The position numbers and the translations under genes are program-made. A stretch of DNA of 40,791 nt, taken from Gammaproteobacteria bacterium (lineage in GTDB: Bacteria; Pseudomonadota; Gammaproteobacteria; Steroidobacterales; Steroidobacteraceae). This document shows positions 6,649 to 15,475 of this stretch, piece by piece; position 1 is the stretch's first letter; each line of letters opens with the position of its first letter. The notes under the pieces were generated by a model, which was not told the origin of the DNA, ran no database searches, and saw only the letters and a list, made by a program, of their open reading frames with translations. The stretch lies in contig VEPJ01000147.1 in assembly GCA_012026925.1 (NCBI GenBank), positions 12,787-53,577 on the forward strand, written 5' to 3'.

Positions 6649-9003
6649 TCACCACACCGGGTCCATGATCGTGTGTTCGATGATCGGGCGCCCGAGACTG
6701 AAGACCGCCTGCCAGTCGGACTCGCTCGTCACCGCCAGTGAGAGCGTGAGCGGCCCGAGCGGCGTCCTCCCACCGATGAGGACCGCGCCCGAGTACATTG
6801 GACCCGCCCCCGGGTAGTCGAACTGGCCGTTCATGTCCCCGGCCGTGACCGACGCTCCGAGGTAGAGCGCCTGGCCGAAGAGATCGCTGATCTGCGCGAT
6901 CTTCTTCAGGTACGTCGCCGAGGCGACCCAGTACCCTTCGCCGCGCAGTTCACCAATGCCAAAGCCGGGGAAGCTCAGGGGGCCGCCGAGCATGAAGGCG
7001 TCGTACTCGGGGAGCGACGTATTCAGCGAGGCGCCGCCGGCGGCGCGCAGGTACGCGACGCTCGAGCCGACCGGCAGCGCGTAACTCAGGAGTCCCTCCG
7101 TGCGCTTGTAATCCCGCGCGGCCCCGAGCCAGCCCTGGCTCTCGAAGTACTCGGCCCTGGCGAGCAGCCCCGAGTGCGGCATGCCGGCAGTGTCACGGTC
7201 GTCGTACGTATACCGCAGCGAGAATCCGCCGTACCCCTCCCAGTCGATCTCGTCGAGCGTCGGCAGCGCAATCTCGCGCGTCACCGACTGTCCGCCGGCG
7301 CGCAGGCCCGCACGCAGCTCGGCGCGCGTGCCGAACACGCGGCCCGCGTCGAGGAAGCCGTACGCCTTGTTGAACTGGTAGGCGGCGACGGAGTTGCCCT
7401 CGACGTAAATGTCCTGGATCGCGCTCTGGGCCGTCGTGCCGGGTTCGACGAACCAACGGTGGGCAACGTCGAGCGGCTGGTACACGGACAGGTTCACGGC
7501 GGAGGTCCGGCCGATGACGGCCGCGCCGTGGAATTCGCCGCCCTGCGCGTTGATCCACGTCCTCCGATAATCCGCGCCGAGGGCGAACGCCGTGTTTGAA
7601 TCCGTGCCCATGTACAGGCCGAGGTCGAAGCGCAGGACGTTCGGCCCGGTCGCCTTCTCATTGACCTGCACCACCAGCGTCGGCTCCGCGGGCGCGCCGT
7701 CGAGGGAATACTGGACGGTCTCGAAATCACCGAGGGCGTAGACCCGGCTGATCCGGTCCGCGATGGTCCTGGCGGTGACCTCGTCGCCCGGCTGAAGCCG
7801 CAGAGTCTCACGCACGTAATCCGGATTGACGCGCTCGAGCCCCTCGATCCGTATCGCGGCGAGGCGCACCGGCGGCGCCTTCGGGCGGGACACGCTCTCC
7901 CGCCACGCGAGGTATTCGGGCTCGGGCACCGAGTAGCGCGCGAGTTCGGCCCTGTGCTCGAGCGCCGCTGCGCGTCCGAGCGGGATCGCCTCGTCCACCT
8001 TGTCGAACGACGCGGAACCGATCTCGCCCATCGGCACCGTGATCATGACGTCCGCGGGTCCCAGGGTCTGAATCTGCGCCCGCTCGTTCGCGCCGATCAG
8101 GATGTCGAGCGTCACGGCGGCCATGGTCAGCGGCGACTGCATGTCCTCGAGCGTCGGCGCGGGGTTCGGCACGGCCACCGCGATCACGACGTCGGCGCAG
8201 GTCTGCCGCGCGACGTCCACGGGCAGGTTGCGCGTCAGGCCGCCGTCGCCCAGCAACCGGCCGTCGAGGCTCACGGGCGCGAACACGCCCGGGACCGACA
8301 TGCTGGCACGCATCGCCCGGCCGAGGTCGCCCTGCGACAGCACGACCATCTCGCCCTTCTGCATGTCCGTCGCCACGGCCCGGAATGGGATCGGCAACTG
8401 GTCGAAGTCGGTGACACCCCGGCTGCGGGCGACGAGGTACTCGATCGTCTGGTCGATGCGTTGCGCGTTGATCAGGCCCGCCGGCGGCGTGATGGCGCCG
8501 TCGCGGATCCCGAACTCCAGCTGGTTGCTGTAGATGACGCCGGCGTTCTTGCGCCGCATCGGCTCCTCGACGCGCGCACCCTGGAAGGCAATCGTATCCT
8601 TCCAGGAAATCTGGTGAATCGACGTCTCCAGTTCGACGGCGTTGGAGCCGGCCGCGAACGTCCCGCCGACCAAAGCGCCCATGCTCGTGCCGGCGACGCA
8701 GTCGATCGGGACGTGCATCTCGTCGAGGACACGCAGCACGCCGACATGGGCTGCGCCCTTGGCTCCGCCGCCTCCGAGCACGAGGCCGATGCGAGGCCGT
8801 CGCTTCGCTGGCGCCGTCGCCGCAGCGTCGGCGCTGGCGTCGGCCAGAGTTGGGCTGGCGGTCGCCGCAGCACCCACGGCATCGGCGCCACCTGCGAGCG
8901 ACCACGGGCTTGCCAAAGCCGAAAATATCCCGGCGATGGCGGCCCAGCTCCCGACCGCAATTCGCGACCGGACGGTTCCGCCGCGACAGACGACTCTTCT
9001 CAT
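6649..9003 (-). CDS. Patatin-like phospholipase with POTRA and outer-membrane barrel (PlpD type)
   Basis: The product is 784 aa. The ATG at 9003 follows a strong GGAGGAAA site, so the longer in-frame start at 9033 is rejected. An N-terminal signal (about 1-37) is followed by an Ala-rich linker. The patatin domain shows the oxyanion loop GGGGAKG (77-83), the nucleophile motif GTSMG (Ser107) and the DGG motif (Asp253), so the Ser-Asp dyad is intact. A single POTRA-like segment (about 395-460) precedes a BamA/Omp85-family 16-strand-type barrel that ends in an aromatic residue. This order defines type Vd secretion, known from Pseudomonas PlpD: the barrel exports its own lipase domain, which can then act on phospholipids. 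Release or retention on the surface cannot be read from the sequence. Confidence 0.9.
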   Translation of the reverse strand: MRRVVCRGGTVRSRIAVGSWAAIAGIFSALASPWSLAGGADAVGAAATASPTLADASADAAATAPAKRRPRIGLVLGGGGAKGAAHVGVLRVLDEMHVPIDCVAGTSMGALVGGTFAAGSNAVELETSIHQISWKDTIAFQGARVEEPMRRKNAGVIYSNQLEFGIRDGAITPPAGLINAQRIDQTIEYLVARSRGVTDFDQLPIPFRAVATDMQKGEMVVLSQGDLGRAMRASMSVPGVFAPVSLDGRLLGDGGLTRNLPVDVARQTCADVVIAVAVPNPAPTLEDMQSPLTMAAVTLDILIGANERAQIQTLGPADVMITVPMGEIGSASFDKVDEAIPLGRAAALEHRAELARYSVPEPEYLAWRESVSRPKAPPVRLAAIRIEGLERVNPDYVRETLRLQPGDEVTARTIADRISRVYALGDFETVQYSLDGAPAEPTLVVQVNEKATGPNVLRFDLGLYMGTDSNTAFALGADYRRTWINAQGGEFHGAAVIGRTSAVNLSVYQPLDVAHRWFVEPGTTAQSAIQDIYVEGNSVAAYQFNKAYGFLDAGRVFGTRAELRAGLRAGGQSVTREIALPTLDEIDWEGYGGFSLRYTYDDRDTAGMPHSGLLARAEYFESQGWLGAARDYKRTEGLLSYALPVGSSVAYLRAAGGASLNTSLPEYDAFMLGGPLSFPGFGIGELRGEGYWVASATYLKKIAQISDLFGQALYLGASVTAGDMNGQFDYPGAGPMYSGAVLIGGRTPLGPLTLSLAVTSESDWQAVFSLGRPIIEHTIMDPVW

Positions 9004-9127
9004 CGGTTTCCTCCGGCCTGGCCGCCGGTGCACGAACCCGCGCGAATCCTAACCCATGCAGGCCGGCACGAATGTCCGCGGCGGGACCTATACTGTTGCA
9101 GGCAATCGCGTGCGTGAGGCCGGCCTC

Positions 9128-10063
9128 ATGAAGATTTCAGCGCAGGAGATCCGCAACGTCCGCTCCATCGTCGAGCCGTTCCGCGTCGCACGCGGCAAGG
9201 GCTTCCGGCTGCGTGACTACGATCCTGCCGACACGCTCAAGTACGACTCCGAGGACAAGCCGCAGGCGCAGGAAGCATTGCGCAGGGGCGTCGCCCATCT
9301 CGCGGCGCTGCAGGACATGCTGTATGCGCAGGATCGCTGGTCGGTGCTGCTCGTGTTCCAGGCGATGGACGCGGCCGGCAAGGACGGCGCCATCAAGCAC
9401 GTGCTGTCGGGCGTGAACCCGCAGGGCTGCCAGGTCACGTCGTTCAAGGCGCCGTCCGCCGAGGAACTGGACCACGATTACCTGTGGCGCTGCATGAAGG
9501 CACTGCCGGAGCGCGGCCGCATAGGCATCTTCAACCGGTCCTATTACGAGGAGGTCCTCGTGGTGCGCGTCCACCAGGAACTGCTCGCGGCACAGAAGCT
9601 GCCACCGCGGCTCGTGACGAAGAAGGTCTGGAAGCATCGCTACCAGGACATCCGTGCCATCGAGCGCTACCTCGCGCGGAACGGCACGCTGATCCTCAAG
9701 TTCTTCCTGAACGTTTCCAGGGCCGAGCAGAAAAAGCGGTTCCTCGAGCGGCTCGACGACCCCGACAAGAACTGGAAGTTCTCGATGGCCGACGCCCGCG
9801 AGCGGACGCACTGGGACCAGTACATGTCCGCGTACGAGGACATGATCCGCAGCACCGCCGCCGGCCATGCTCCGTGGTACGTGGTGCCGGCGGACAACAA
9901 GTGGTTCACGAGGGTCGTCGTCGCCGCGGCAATCATCGAGGCGCTCTGGTCGCTCGACCTGCACTACCCGCGCGTGGACGACGCCAAGAAGAAGGAACTC
10001 GCAGCCGCGCGGGCGGAACTCACCGGCGCTCGAGCAGGGCGAGCGCCTCGACGTGGTGGGTGA
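9128..10063 (+). CDS. ppk2: Polyphosphate kinase 2 family (class III-like)
   Basis: The product is 311 aa. The ATG at 9128 is preferred because the 24 residues from an upstream in-frame start are unlike the family; GAGG lies 8 bases ahead. The Walker A-type motif AMDAAGKDG (79-87) leads into the IKHVLSGVNPQG block (89-100), and the Walker B/lid region contains FNRSYYEEVL (135-144). The SGVNPQG block is typical of class III PPK2 enzymes, which use polyphosphate to phosphorylate AMP and ADP, so it probably regenerates nucleotides from polyphosphate in the cytosol. Family similarity ends at AAARAEL. The last 13 residues (Arg/Gly/Ala-rich) are encoded exactly where the antisense methyltransferase gene ends, so they look like read-through after loss of the ancestral stop. 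TATACT at 9089-9094 could be a -10 element, but no -35 partner is visible. Confidence 0.88.
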   Translation: MKISAQEIRNVRSIVEPFRVARGKGFRLRDYDPADTLKYDSEDKPQAQEALRRGVAHLAALQDMLYAQDRWSVLLVFQAMDAAGKDGAIKHVLSGVNPQGCQVTSFKAPSAEELDHDYLWRCMKALPERGRIGIFNRSYYEEVLVVRVHQELLAAQKLPPRLVTKKVWKHRYQDIRAIERYLARNGTLILKFFLNVSRAEQKKRFLERLDDPDKNWKFSMADARERTHWDQYMSAYEDMIRSTAAGHAPWYVVPADNKWFTRVVVAAAIIEALWSLDLHYPRVDDAKKKELAAARAELTGARAGRAPRRGG

Positions 10064-11123
10064 GCGGGAAGAAGTCGTAGGGCTGGATCGTCGTCACGCG
10101 GTAGCCTGAAGCCGAGAACGCGGCCAGGTCGCGCGCGAGGGTGCCGGCGCTGCATGACAGGTAGGCGAGCCGCTCCGGGCGCGATTCGTCGGCGAGGACC
10201 TGCGTCACCTCGGCCTCCAGGCCCGAGCGCGGCGGATTGACGTAGGCCAGGCGCTCGCCTCCACCCCCGCTCCACCACTCGCGAATCTGAGGCAGGCGCT
10301 GGGCGCACGTGCCGCGCAGGACCTGCGCCCCGGGCGCGTTTCGCACCGCCAACCTCACCGCCTCGCCCGACAGCTCGATCCCCAGCGTGCGGGCCCCGGC
10401 GTTCGTCCACTCGCGGAGCGTGCTGCCGAGCCCGCAGTACAGATCGAGCACGCTCGCAGTGGCTCCGGGCGCAAGATGACCGCGCGCTGCCGTTCGCGCC
10501 AGGCCGTGCAGCCGCGGAAATGCCTGCATGAATGCGGTCGGACCGTGCAGGAATCCCTGGGTGTCGCGCGATTCCGGGGCGCCCCACAGCAGGTGCCACG
10601 CGCTGCGGGCAAAAAGCTTGCGGCCTGCCGCGGGATGCAGGTGCAGCCACAGCCCCTCGATTCCCGTGTTGCACGCGGCTTCGATCGTGGACCGCAGCAG
10701 TTCTGCCGGCGACGCGTGCGCCTTGACCACCAGCGTGGCCTGCGCACCTGCCACGTGCAGGTACGCGAGCGGAACCTCGCCCGCCGGCGGCAGCGTGCCC
10801 GCCAGCGCCCGGACCAGTCGTCGCACCCGACCGGTGTGGACGGGACAGTCGTGAATCGCGATCAGTTCGTCGCGACGGACCAGCCCGAACCGCCAGCCGG
10901 CCTGCTCCGACCAGCGCGCGGTGAGCGTGACGCGATCGCGATAACCCAGGCGCTCGTGATCCTGCGGGCCTGCGACCGGTGCGAGTCGATCGGCCCACGG
11001 CGCGAGCGCCCGCGCGAGGTATGCCGTCTTCTGGGCGAGGCTGTCGGCCGCACTCATCAGGCGATGCCGGCATCCGTGACAGGCGGGCTCGCAGCCGCTC
11101 GGCAATGATTGGTGTACGCTCAC
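10020..11123 (-). CDS. TrmA/RlmC/RlmD-family RNA (uracil-5-)-methyltransferase
   Basis: The product is 367 aa if it starts at GTG 11123. That start keeps the cysteine cluster C-x3-C-x2-C (CEPACHGC, residues 11-18); the first ATG (11057) would remove it. A fourth cysteine in IHDCPVH could complete a 4Fe-4S site as in RlmD. The SAM-binding motif is VLDLYCGLGS, followed by the NPPRSGL motif, the catalytic LSCSAGTLARDL (family norm SCNPATLARDL) and the C-terminal FFPLTHHVEALALLER signature. It should methylate a uridine in 23S rRNA (U747 or U1939 type) or tRNA; the sequence does not decide which. The 3' end overlaps ppk2 by 44 bp on the other strand, and the start lies only 34 bp from the divergent dehydratase. 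Confidence 0.82.
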   Translation of the reverse strand: MSVHQSLPSGCEPACHGCRHRLMSAADSLAQKTAYLARALAPWADRLAPVAGPQDHERLGYRDRVTLTARWSEQAGWRFGLVRRDELIAIHDCPVHTGRVRRLVRALAGTLPPAGEVPLAYLHVAGAQATLVVKAHASPAELLRSTIEAACNTGIEGLWLHLHPAAGRKLFARSAWHLLWGAPESRDTQGFLHGPTAFMQAFPRLHGLARTAARGHLAPGATASVLDLYCGLGSTLREWTNAGARTLGIELSGEAVRLAVRNAPGAQVLRGTCAQRLPQIREWWSGGGGERLAYVNPPRSGLEAEVTQVLADESRPERLAYLSCSAGTLARDLAAFSASGYRVTTIQPYDFFPLTHHVEALALLERR

Positions 11124-11157
11124 GCGCCCATGTTGCGACGAACCCCGAGGAGCCTCA

Positions 11158-12147
11158 ATGGCCGCTGATGCCGCCGCCCGCGTCCCGACGTTCGCGGACG
11201 TGCGCGCCGCGGCCGACCGCATCGCCGGCCACGCGCGGCGCACGCCGCTGCTCGCCGATACGCCGCTCGACGCCGAAACCGGCGGGAGGATCCTGCTCAA
11301 GCTCGAGACCCTGCAGCACACGGGGTCCTTCAAGTTTCGCGGCGCGTACAACCGGCTCTGCCAGCTCGACGCGGTCGAGCGCCGCGCCGGAGTCGTCGCA
11401 TTCTCGTCGGGCAATCACGCGCAGGGCGTCGCCGCCGCAGCGAGACTGCTCGGCATTCCGGCCACCATCGTGATGCCATCGGACGCCCCGCGCGTGAAGA
11501 TGCGCAACACGCTCGCACTCGGCGCAGAAGTCGTCGAGTACGATCGCCAGCGCGAAAGCCGCGAGGAAATCGCCGCACGGCTGGCGGCCGAGCGCGGCGC
11601 CGTGCTCGTGCCCTCGTTCGACGATCCTCACATCATCGCCGGCCAGGGCACCGTAGGGCTCGAGATCGCCGAGCAGTCACAGGATCTCGGCCTGCGGCCC
11701 GACGACGTGATCGCGTGCTGCAGCGGCGGAGGTCTCGTGGGCGGCACGGCACTGGCGATCAAGGGCCTGGTGCCATCGGCGCGCGTGTGGTCCGCCGAGC
11801 CGGCCGGGTTCGACGATTACCGGCGCTCGCTCGCGGCAGGCGAGCGGGTCCGCAATCTCCCGGGCGGCGACTCCATCTGCGATGCCCTGCTCGCCCCGAC
11901 CCCGGGCGAGCTCACGTTCGAGATCAATCGACGGCTGCTTGCAGGCGGGGTCGTGGCGACCGAAGACGAAGTGCGCCGTGCCATCGCGTATGCCGCGCGT
12001 GTGCTCAAGCTCGTCGTCGAGCCGGGCGGTGCCGTCGCGCTCGCGGCGCTGCTCGCCGGCCAGGTCGATGCCCGCGGCCGCACGGTCGCCGTCGTGCTGT
12101 CGGGCGGCAACATCGACGACGAGTTGCTGCGCGACGTCCTTGCCTGA
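11158..12147 (+). CDS. PLP-dependent threonine/serine dehydratase (single domain)
   Basis: The product is 329 aa. The ATG at 11158 follows GAGGAG (11147-11152). This is a fold-type II PLP enzyme: the Schiff-base lysine is Lys59 in GSFKFRGA, the substrate loop is SSGNHAQG (83-90), the phosphate-binding glycine run is SGGGLVGG (189-196) and the C-terminal SGGNIDD is typical. There is no C-terminal ACT regulatory domain, so it resembles the catabolic threonine dehydratase, serine racemase or hydroxyaspartate ammonia-lyase branch rather than IlvA. It deaminates L-threonine or L-serine, or a hydroxyaspartate, to a 2-oxo acid in the cytosol. The exact substrate is not decided. The gene abuts the convergent membrane-protein gene with no gap. 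Confidence 0.85.
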   Translation: MAADAAARVPTFADVRAAADRIAGHARRTPLLADTPLDAETGGRILLKLETLQHTGSFKFRGAYNRLCQLDAVERRAGVVAFSSGNHAQGVAAAARLLGIPATIVMPSDAPRVKMRNTLALGAEVVEYDRQRESREEIAARLAAERGAVLVPSFDDPHIIAGQGTVGLEIAEQSQDLGLRPDDVIACCSGGGLVGGTALAIKGLVPSARVWSAEPAGFDDYRRSLAAGERVRNLPGGDSICDALLAPTPGELTFEINRRLLAGGVVATEDEVRRAIAYAARVLKLVVEPGGAVALAALLAGQVDARGRTVAVVLSGGNIDDELLRDVLA

Positions 12148-12780
12148 CTAGAGCCAGCCCAGAGCCGCGCCGACCGCGGCGAGCGCCAGCGCGATCGCCG
12201 CCAGCATGCCGACGAAGCGCCAGCGCGCGGCTGGCGTCGGTGCGTCGTATGCCTTCGCGGCTGCGAGGAAGAACCACAGGTAGCCGAACACGAAGATGAG
12301 CGGCAGGCCCCAGGGCACGTTCCAGAACCACCAGTGCCAGTTGAGGACGCCCCACGCATTCAGCACCAGTTCGGTGACGACGGCGCAGACGGAGAGGTTG
12401 ACCGCCCAGAACAAGCGGTTGTTCATGCCCGCCACGCGCGCGTTGCGGTCGGCCGGCAGCAGCTTTGCGTAGACGATGCCGAAGATCAGGAACAGCATCG
12501 TCGTCTCGATGTTGAGCCCGACGAGGATCTGGTAGGCCGTGGGCCCGGTCTCGATCCAGAGGGCGTGCACGCCGGTGAGGTGCAGGACGAACGAGTTGAC
12601 GATCTCGTTGATCCAGTCGGCGAGCCAGAGCGCAAGCCCGGCGGCAACCACGTCCCACCGCCCGCGGCCGACCTCGGTGGCGTAGACGTACCAGATCACG
12701 AGCAGGAAGAAGGGTACGTGCCACGCGAACATCGTGGGATCGCGAAGCTGTGCGAGGGCGGCCTGGGCCGTGGGTGTCAT
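12148..12780 (-). CDS. Unrecognised six-TM membrane protein coupled to FadD
   Basis: The product is 210 aa. The ATG at 12780 overlaps the stop of the acyl-CoA ligase gene (ATGA), a strong argument for this start and for translational coupling. Six hydrophobic helices can be drawn, at about 18-36, 43-68, 82-108, 122-144, 150-175 and 186-210. Charged and polar residues lie within or next to helices (LADWINEIVNSF; a Trp-rich NWHWWFWNVPWG segment near 146-157), which suggests a functional site rather than a passive anchor. I do not recognise the family. Being made together with a fatty acyl-CoA ligase suggests a lipid-related membrane enzyme or transporter, as an inference only. Confidence 0.75.
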   Translation of the reverse strand: MTPTAQAALAQLRDPTMFAWHVPFFLLVIWYVYATEVGRGRWDVVAAGLALWLADWINEIVNSFVLHLTGVHALWIETGPTAYQILVGLNIETTMLFLIFGIVYAKLLPADRNARVAGMNNRLFWAVNLSVCAVVTELVLNAWGVLNWHWWFWNVPWGLPLIFVFGYLWFFLAAAKAYDAPTPAARWRFVGMLAAIALALAAVGAALGWL

Positions 12781-14453
12781 GTGCGCAACTCCCTTCGCAG
12801 GACCTTGCCGACGGGCGACTTCGGCAACTCATTTCGGAACTCGATCTGCTTCGGGCGCTTGTAGCCCGTCAGCTGGGCACGACAGTGTGCCATGACCGCC
12901 TCCGCCGTGAGGCCGGGATCGGCTCGCACGACGAAGAGCTTGACCGCCTCCCCCGAGTGCTCGTCCGGCACGCCGACGGCCGCGCACTCGCGCACGCCCG
13001 GGTGCATCGCCACGACCTCCTCGACTTCGTTCGGGTACACGTTGAAACCGGAGACTATGATCAGGTCCTTCTTGCGGTCCACGATCCTGACGTAGCCGCG
13101 CTCGTCGATGACCGCCATGTCGCCCGTGCGCAGGAATCCGTCGGGCGTGATGACCTTCGCCGTCTCCTCCGGACGGTTCCAGTAGCCGGCCATGACCTGC
13201 GGCCCGCGCACCACGAGTTCACCCGGCTGCCCGGGCGGCAGCGGATGGCCCTCCTCGTCCCAGACCTCCACCTCGGTGCCCGGGACGGGCAGTCCCACGT
13301 CACCCGTGAATCCGCCGGAATCCGCGGGCGTCGAAGTCACGACCGGGCTCGCCTCGGTGAGCCCATAAGCCTGCAGGATCTCGTTCCCGGTCACCGCGCG
13401 CCATTTGTCGGCGACCGCCTGCTGGATCGCCGTGGCACCGCCGGAACTCCAGTACAGCCGCGAGAAGTCGAGCTTGCGGAATTCCGGATCGTCGGCGAGC
13501 GCGTTGAAGCGCGTGTTGACGCCCGTCATCCAGTTCACGGGCCGCCGGCCGAGTTCGCGGACGAAGGCCCGGATGTCGCGCGGGTTCGGGATCAGCACGA
13601 GCAGCAGCCCGAGCCGCATTCCGACGAGACAACAACAGACGAGCGCCGCCGCATGATAGAGCGGCAGCGGGCAGGCCATCGAGAACTGCTCCTCGCCCGA
13701 CGTGCGACGGCGCGCATCCTGCTCGTCCCCGATCATCGCCTCGACCTGCAGCACGTTCGCGACGATGTTGCGATTGAGCAGCATCGCGGCCTTCGACACG
13801 CCCGTCGTGCCACCCGTGTACTGCAGGAACGCGACGTCATCCGGCTCACGCGTTACGGCCTTCAGCGAAAGCTTCCTGCCCTCGGCGAGCGCGTCATTGA
13901 ACCGCACGCAGCCCGGAAGCGAGAACGGTGGAACCAGCTTGCGGACGCGCCGGACTGCGAAATTCGCGAGCGCGCCCTTCGGGAAGCCGAGCATGTCGCC
14001 GATCGACGCGACGACCACGTGCCGTACCGGCGTCCTCGCGATCACTTCCTGCAGGGTCCCAGCGAAGTTCTCGAGCACGATGATCGCCTCGGCGCCGGAG
14101 TCCTTCAGCTGGTGCTCCAGCTCGCGCGGCGTGTAGAGCGGATTGACGTTGGTGACCACGCATCCCGCGCGCAGGGCAGCCGCAAGCGCCACCGGGTACT
14201 GCGGAACGTTCGGCAGCATGATCGCGACGCGCGCGCCCGGCCCGAGGCCCCGCGACTGCAGCCACGCACCCAGCGCCGTCGACATCCGGTCGACCTCGCT
14301 GAAGTGGATCTCGCGACCCATGAACACGTAGGCGCTGCGCCCGGCGTGGCGCGCGAACGCGTCCTCCATCATCGCCGCGACGGTATCGAACTGCCGCCAG
14401 TCCCCGTCGGCCGGAACCCCTGGGGGATAGCTCTTGATCCAGTGGCGCTCCAT
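12777..14453 (-). CDS. fadD: Long-chain acyl-CoA ligase (FadD-like), copy 1
   Basis: The product is 558 aa, close to the usual FadD length. The ATG at 14453 (MERHWIKSYPPG) follows GGAGAG; the much longer open frame upstream is antisense noise. ANL-superfamily motifs are the P-loop YTGGTTGVSK (212-221), AYGLTEASP, GELVVRGPQVMAGYW, TGDMAVIDERGY, DRKKDLIIVSGFNVYPNEVEE and the catalytic lysine Lys550 in PKSPVGK. The residue after the P-loop lysine is Ala where Gly is common. It activates fatty acids to acyl-CoA with ATP at the inner membrane. The C-terminal PX4GK form is the recognition motif described for Pat-type lysine acetyltransferases. The six-TM gene follows with a 4-bp overlap. A second copy lies at 38999-40705. 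Confidence 0.88.
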   Translation of the reverse strand: MERHWIKSYPPGVPADGDWRQFDTVAAMMEDAFARHAGRSAYVFMGREIHFSEVDRMSTALGAWLQSRGLGPGARVAIMLPNVPQYPVALAAALRAGCVVTNVNPLYTPRELEHQLKDSGAEAIIVLENFAGTLQEVIARTPVRHVVVASIGDMLGFPKGALANFAVRRVRKLVPPFSLPGCVRFNDALAEGRKLSLKAVTREPDDVAFLQYTGGTTGVSKAAMLLNRNIVANVLQVEAMIGDEQDARRRTSGEEQFSMACPLPLYHAAALVCCCLVGMRLGLLLVLIPNPRDIRAFVRELGRRPVNWMTGVNTRFNALADDPEFRKLDFSRLYWSSGGATAIQQAVADKWRAVTGNEILQAYGLTEASPVVTSTPADSGGFTGDVGLPVPGTEVEVWDEEGHPLPPGQPGELVVRGPQVMAGYWNRPEETAKVITPDGFLRTGDMAVIDERGYVRIVDRKKDLIIVSGFNVYPNEVEEVVAMHPGVRECAAVGVPDEHSGEAVKLFVVRADPGLTAEAVMAHCRAQLTGYKRPKQIEFRNELPKSPVGKVLRRELRT

Positions 14454-14588
14454 CGTCTCTCCGGCGGCGCCTGGACGCGCCGTCCCCGGAGGATTCACGG
14501 GTTCGATGCGACGCGCAAGTGGTAGGGACCGGTGCGCCTGCAACCGTACGCTGCTACCGTGCGAATCGACCACGACCCGGAGGCCCCG

Positions 14589-15362
14589 ATGTTCGACCTG
14601 GATGCCTGGCTCGTCGCTCTCTGCGTGCTGCTCGCCGCCGGCGCCGCCACCTGGGTCGTGAGCGTGGCGCAGCGCAACGTAACGATCGTGGACACCCTCT
14701 GGCCGATTCTCTTCGTCCTGGCCGCATCCGCTTACGCCGCATGCGCTCCGACGTCCGGGCCGCGCACTCCGGTCGTGCTGGCGCTCGTGTGCCTGTGGGG
14801 TCTCCGTCTCGCCGGCTACCTGACCTGGCGCAATCACGGCAAGCCCGAGGACCGCCGGTACCAGGCCATCCGGCGCCGCAACGAGCCCAATTTCGCGCTG
14901 AAGAGCCTGTACCTCGTCTTCGGCTTCCAGGCATTGCTCGCCGCGGTCATCTCCGTGCCGTTGCTCGCCGCGATCAACAGCGGCCGCCCGCTCGGTCCGC
15001 TCGATTACGTCGGCATCGCAGCGTGGGCCGTCGGCCGCGCTTTCGAGGCCGGCGGCGACTGGCAACTCGCCAGGTTCAAGTCGGACCCCGCCAATGCGGG
15101 ACGGGTCATGGACCAGGGCTTCTGGCGCTACACGCGGCACCCGAACTACTTCGGCGATTTCTGCGTGTGGTGGGGGTTCTACCTGATCGCCGTGTCGGCC
15201 GGCGGCGCATGGAGCATCGTCGGGCCCGCGGTGATGACCTTCCTGCTGCTCAAGGTCTCGGGCGTGGCGCTGCTCGAGAGTGACATCGCCGGGCGGCGGC
15301 CCGGTTACGCCGAATACGTGCGGCGCACGAACGCCTTCTTCCCGGGGCCGCGCAGGGACTGA
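14589..15362 (+). CDS. DUF1295 / steroid 5-alpha-reductase-like membrane protein
   Basis: The product is 257 aa. The ATG at 14589 follows GGAGG (14579-14583). There are about six or seven membrane segments. Conserved blocks are the N-terminal NVTIVDTLWPILF, RLAGYLTWRNHGK, then the signature GFWRYTRHPNYFGDF..WWGFY and the final ESDIAGRRPGYAEYVRRTNAFFPGPRR. These identify the DUF1295 family, which shares the isoprenylcysteine methyltransferase/steroid reductase fold. The RHPNYFGD block binds the cofactor (SAM or NADPH) in the wider superfamily. The reaction of bacterial members is generally not established. It is divergent from fadD copy 1 across a 135-bp gap in which I see no clear promoter. 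Confidence 0.85.
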   Translation: MFDLDAWLVALCVLLAAGAATWVVSVAQRNVTIVDTLWPILFVLAASAYAACAPTSGPRTPVVLALVCLWGLRLAGYLTWRNHGKPEDRRYQAIRRRNEPNFALKSLYLVFGFQALLAAVISVPLLAAINSGRPLGPLDYVGIAAWAVGRAFEAGGDWQLARFKSDPANAGRVMDQGFWRYTRHPNYFGDFCVWWGFYLIAVSAGGAWSIVGPAVMTFLLLKVSGVALLESDIAGRRPGYAEYVRRTNAFFPGPRRD

Positions 15363-15475
15363 ACCTCTGGAACGATCCGACCAACGTGAAGCGCGGCGGC
15401 GGGAGTTCGACGCGTGACGGCAACCCGTCCGGGGCCTGCCGCACTGCAAAGAAGCGCGCAGTGACGCAGAGGTAG

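Noticed and set aside
9066-9094. sigma70 promoter for ppk2 around TATACT
   Set aside because: TATACT at 9089-9094 is a fair -10, but the -35 region (GCACGA) has no resemblance to consensus.
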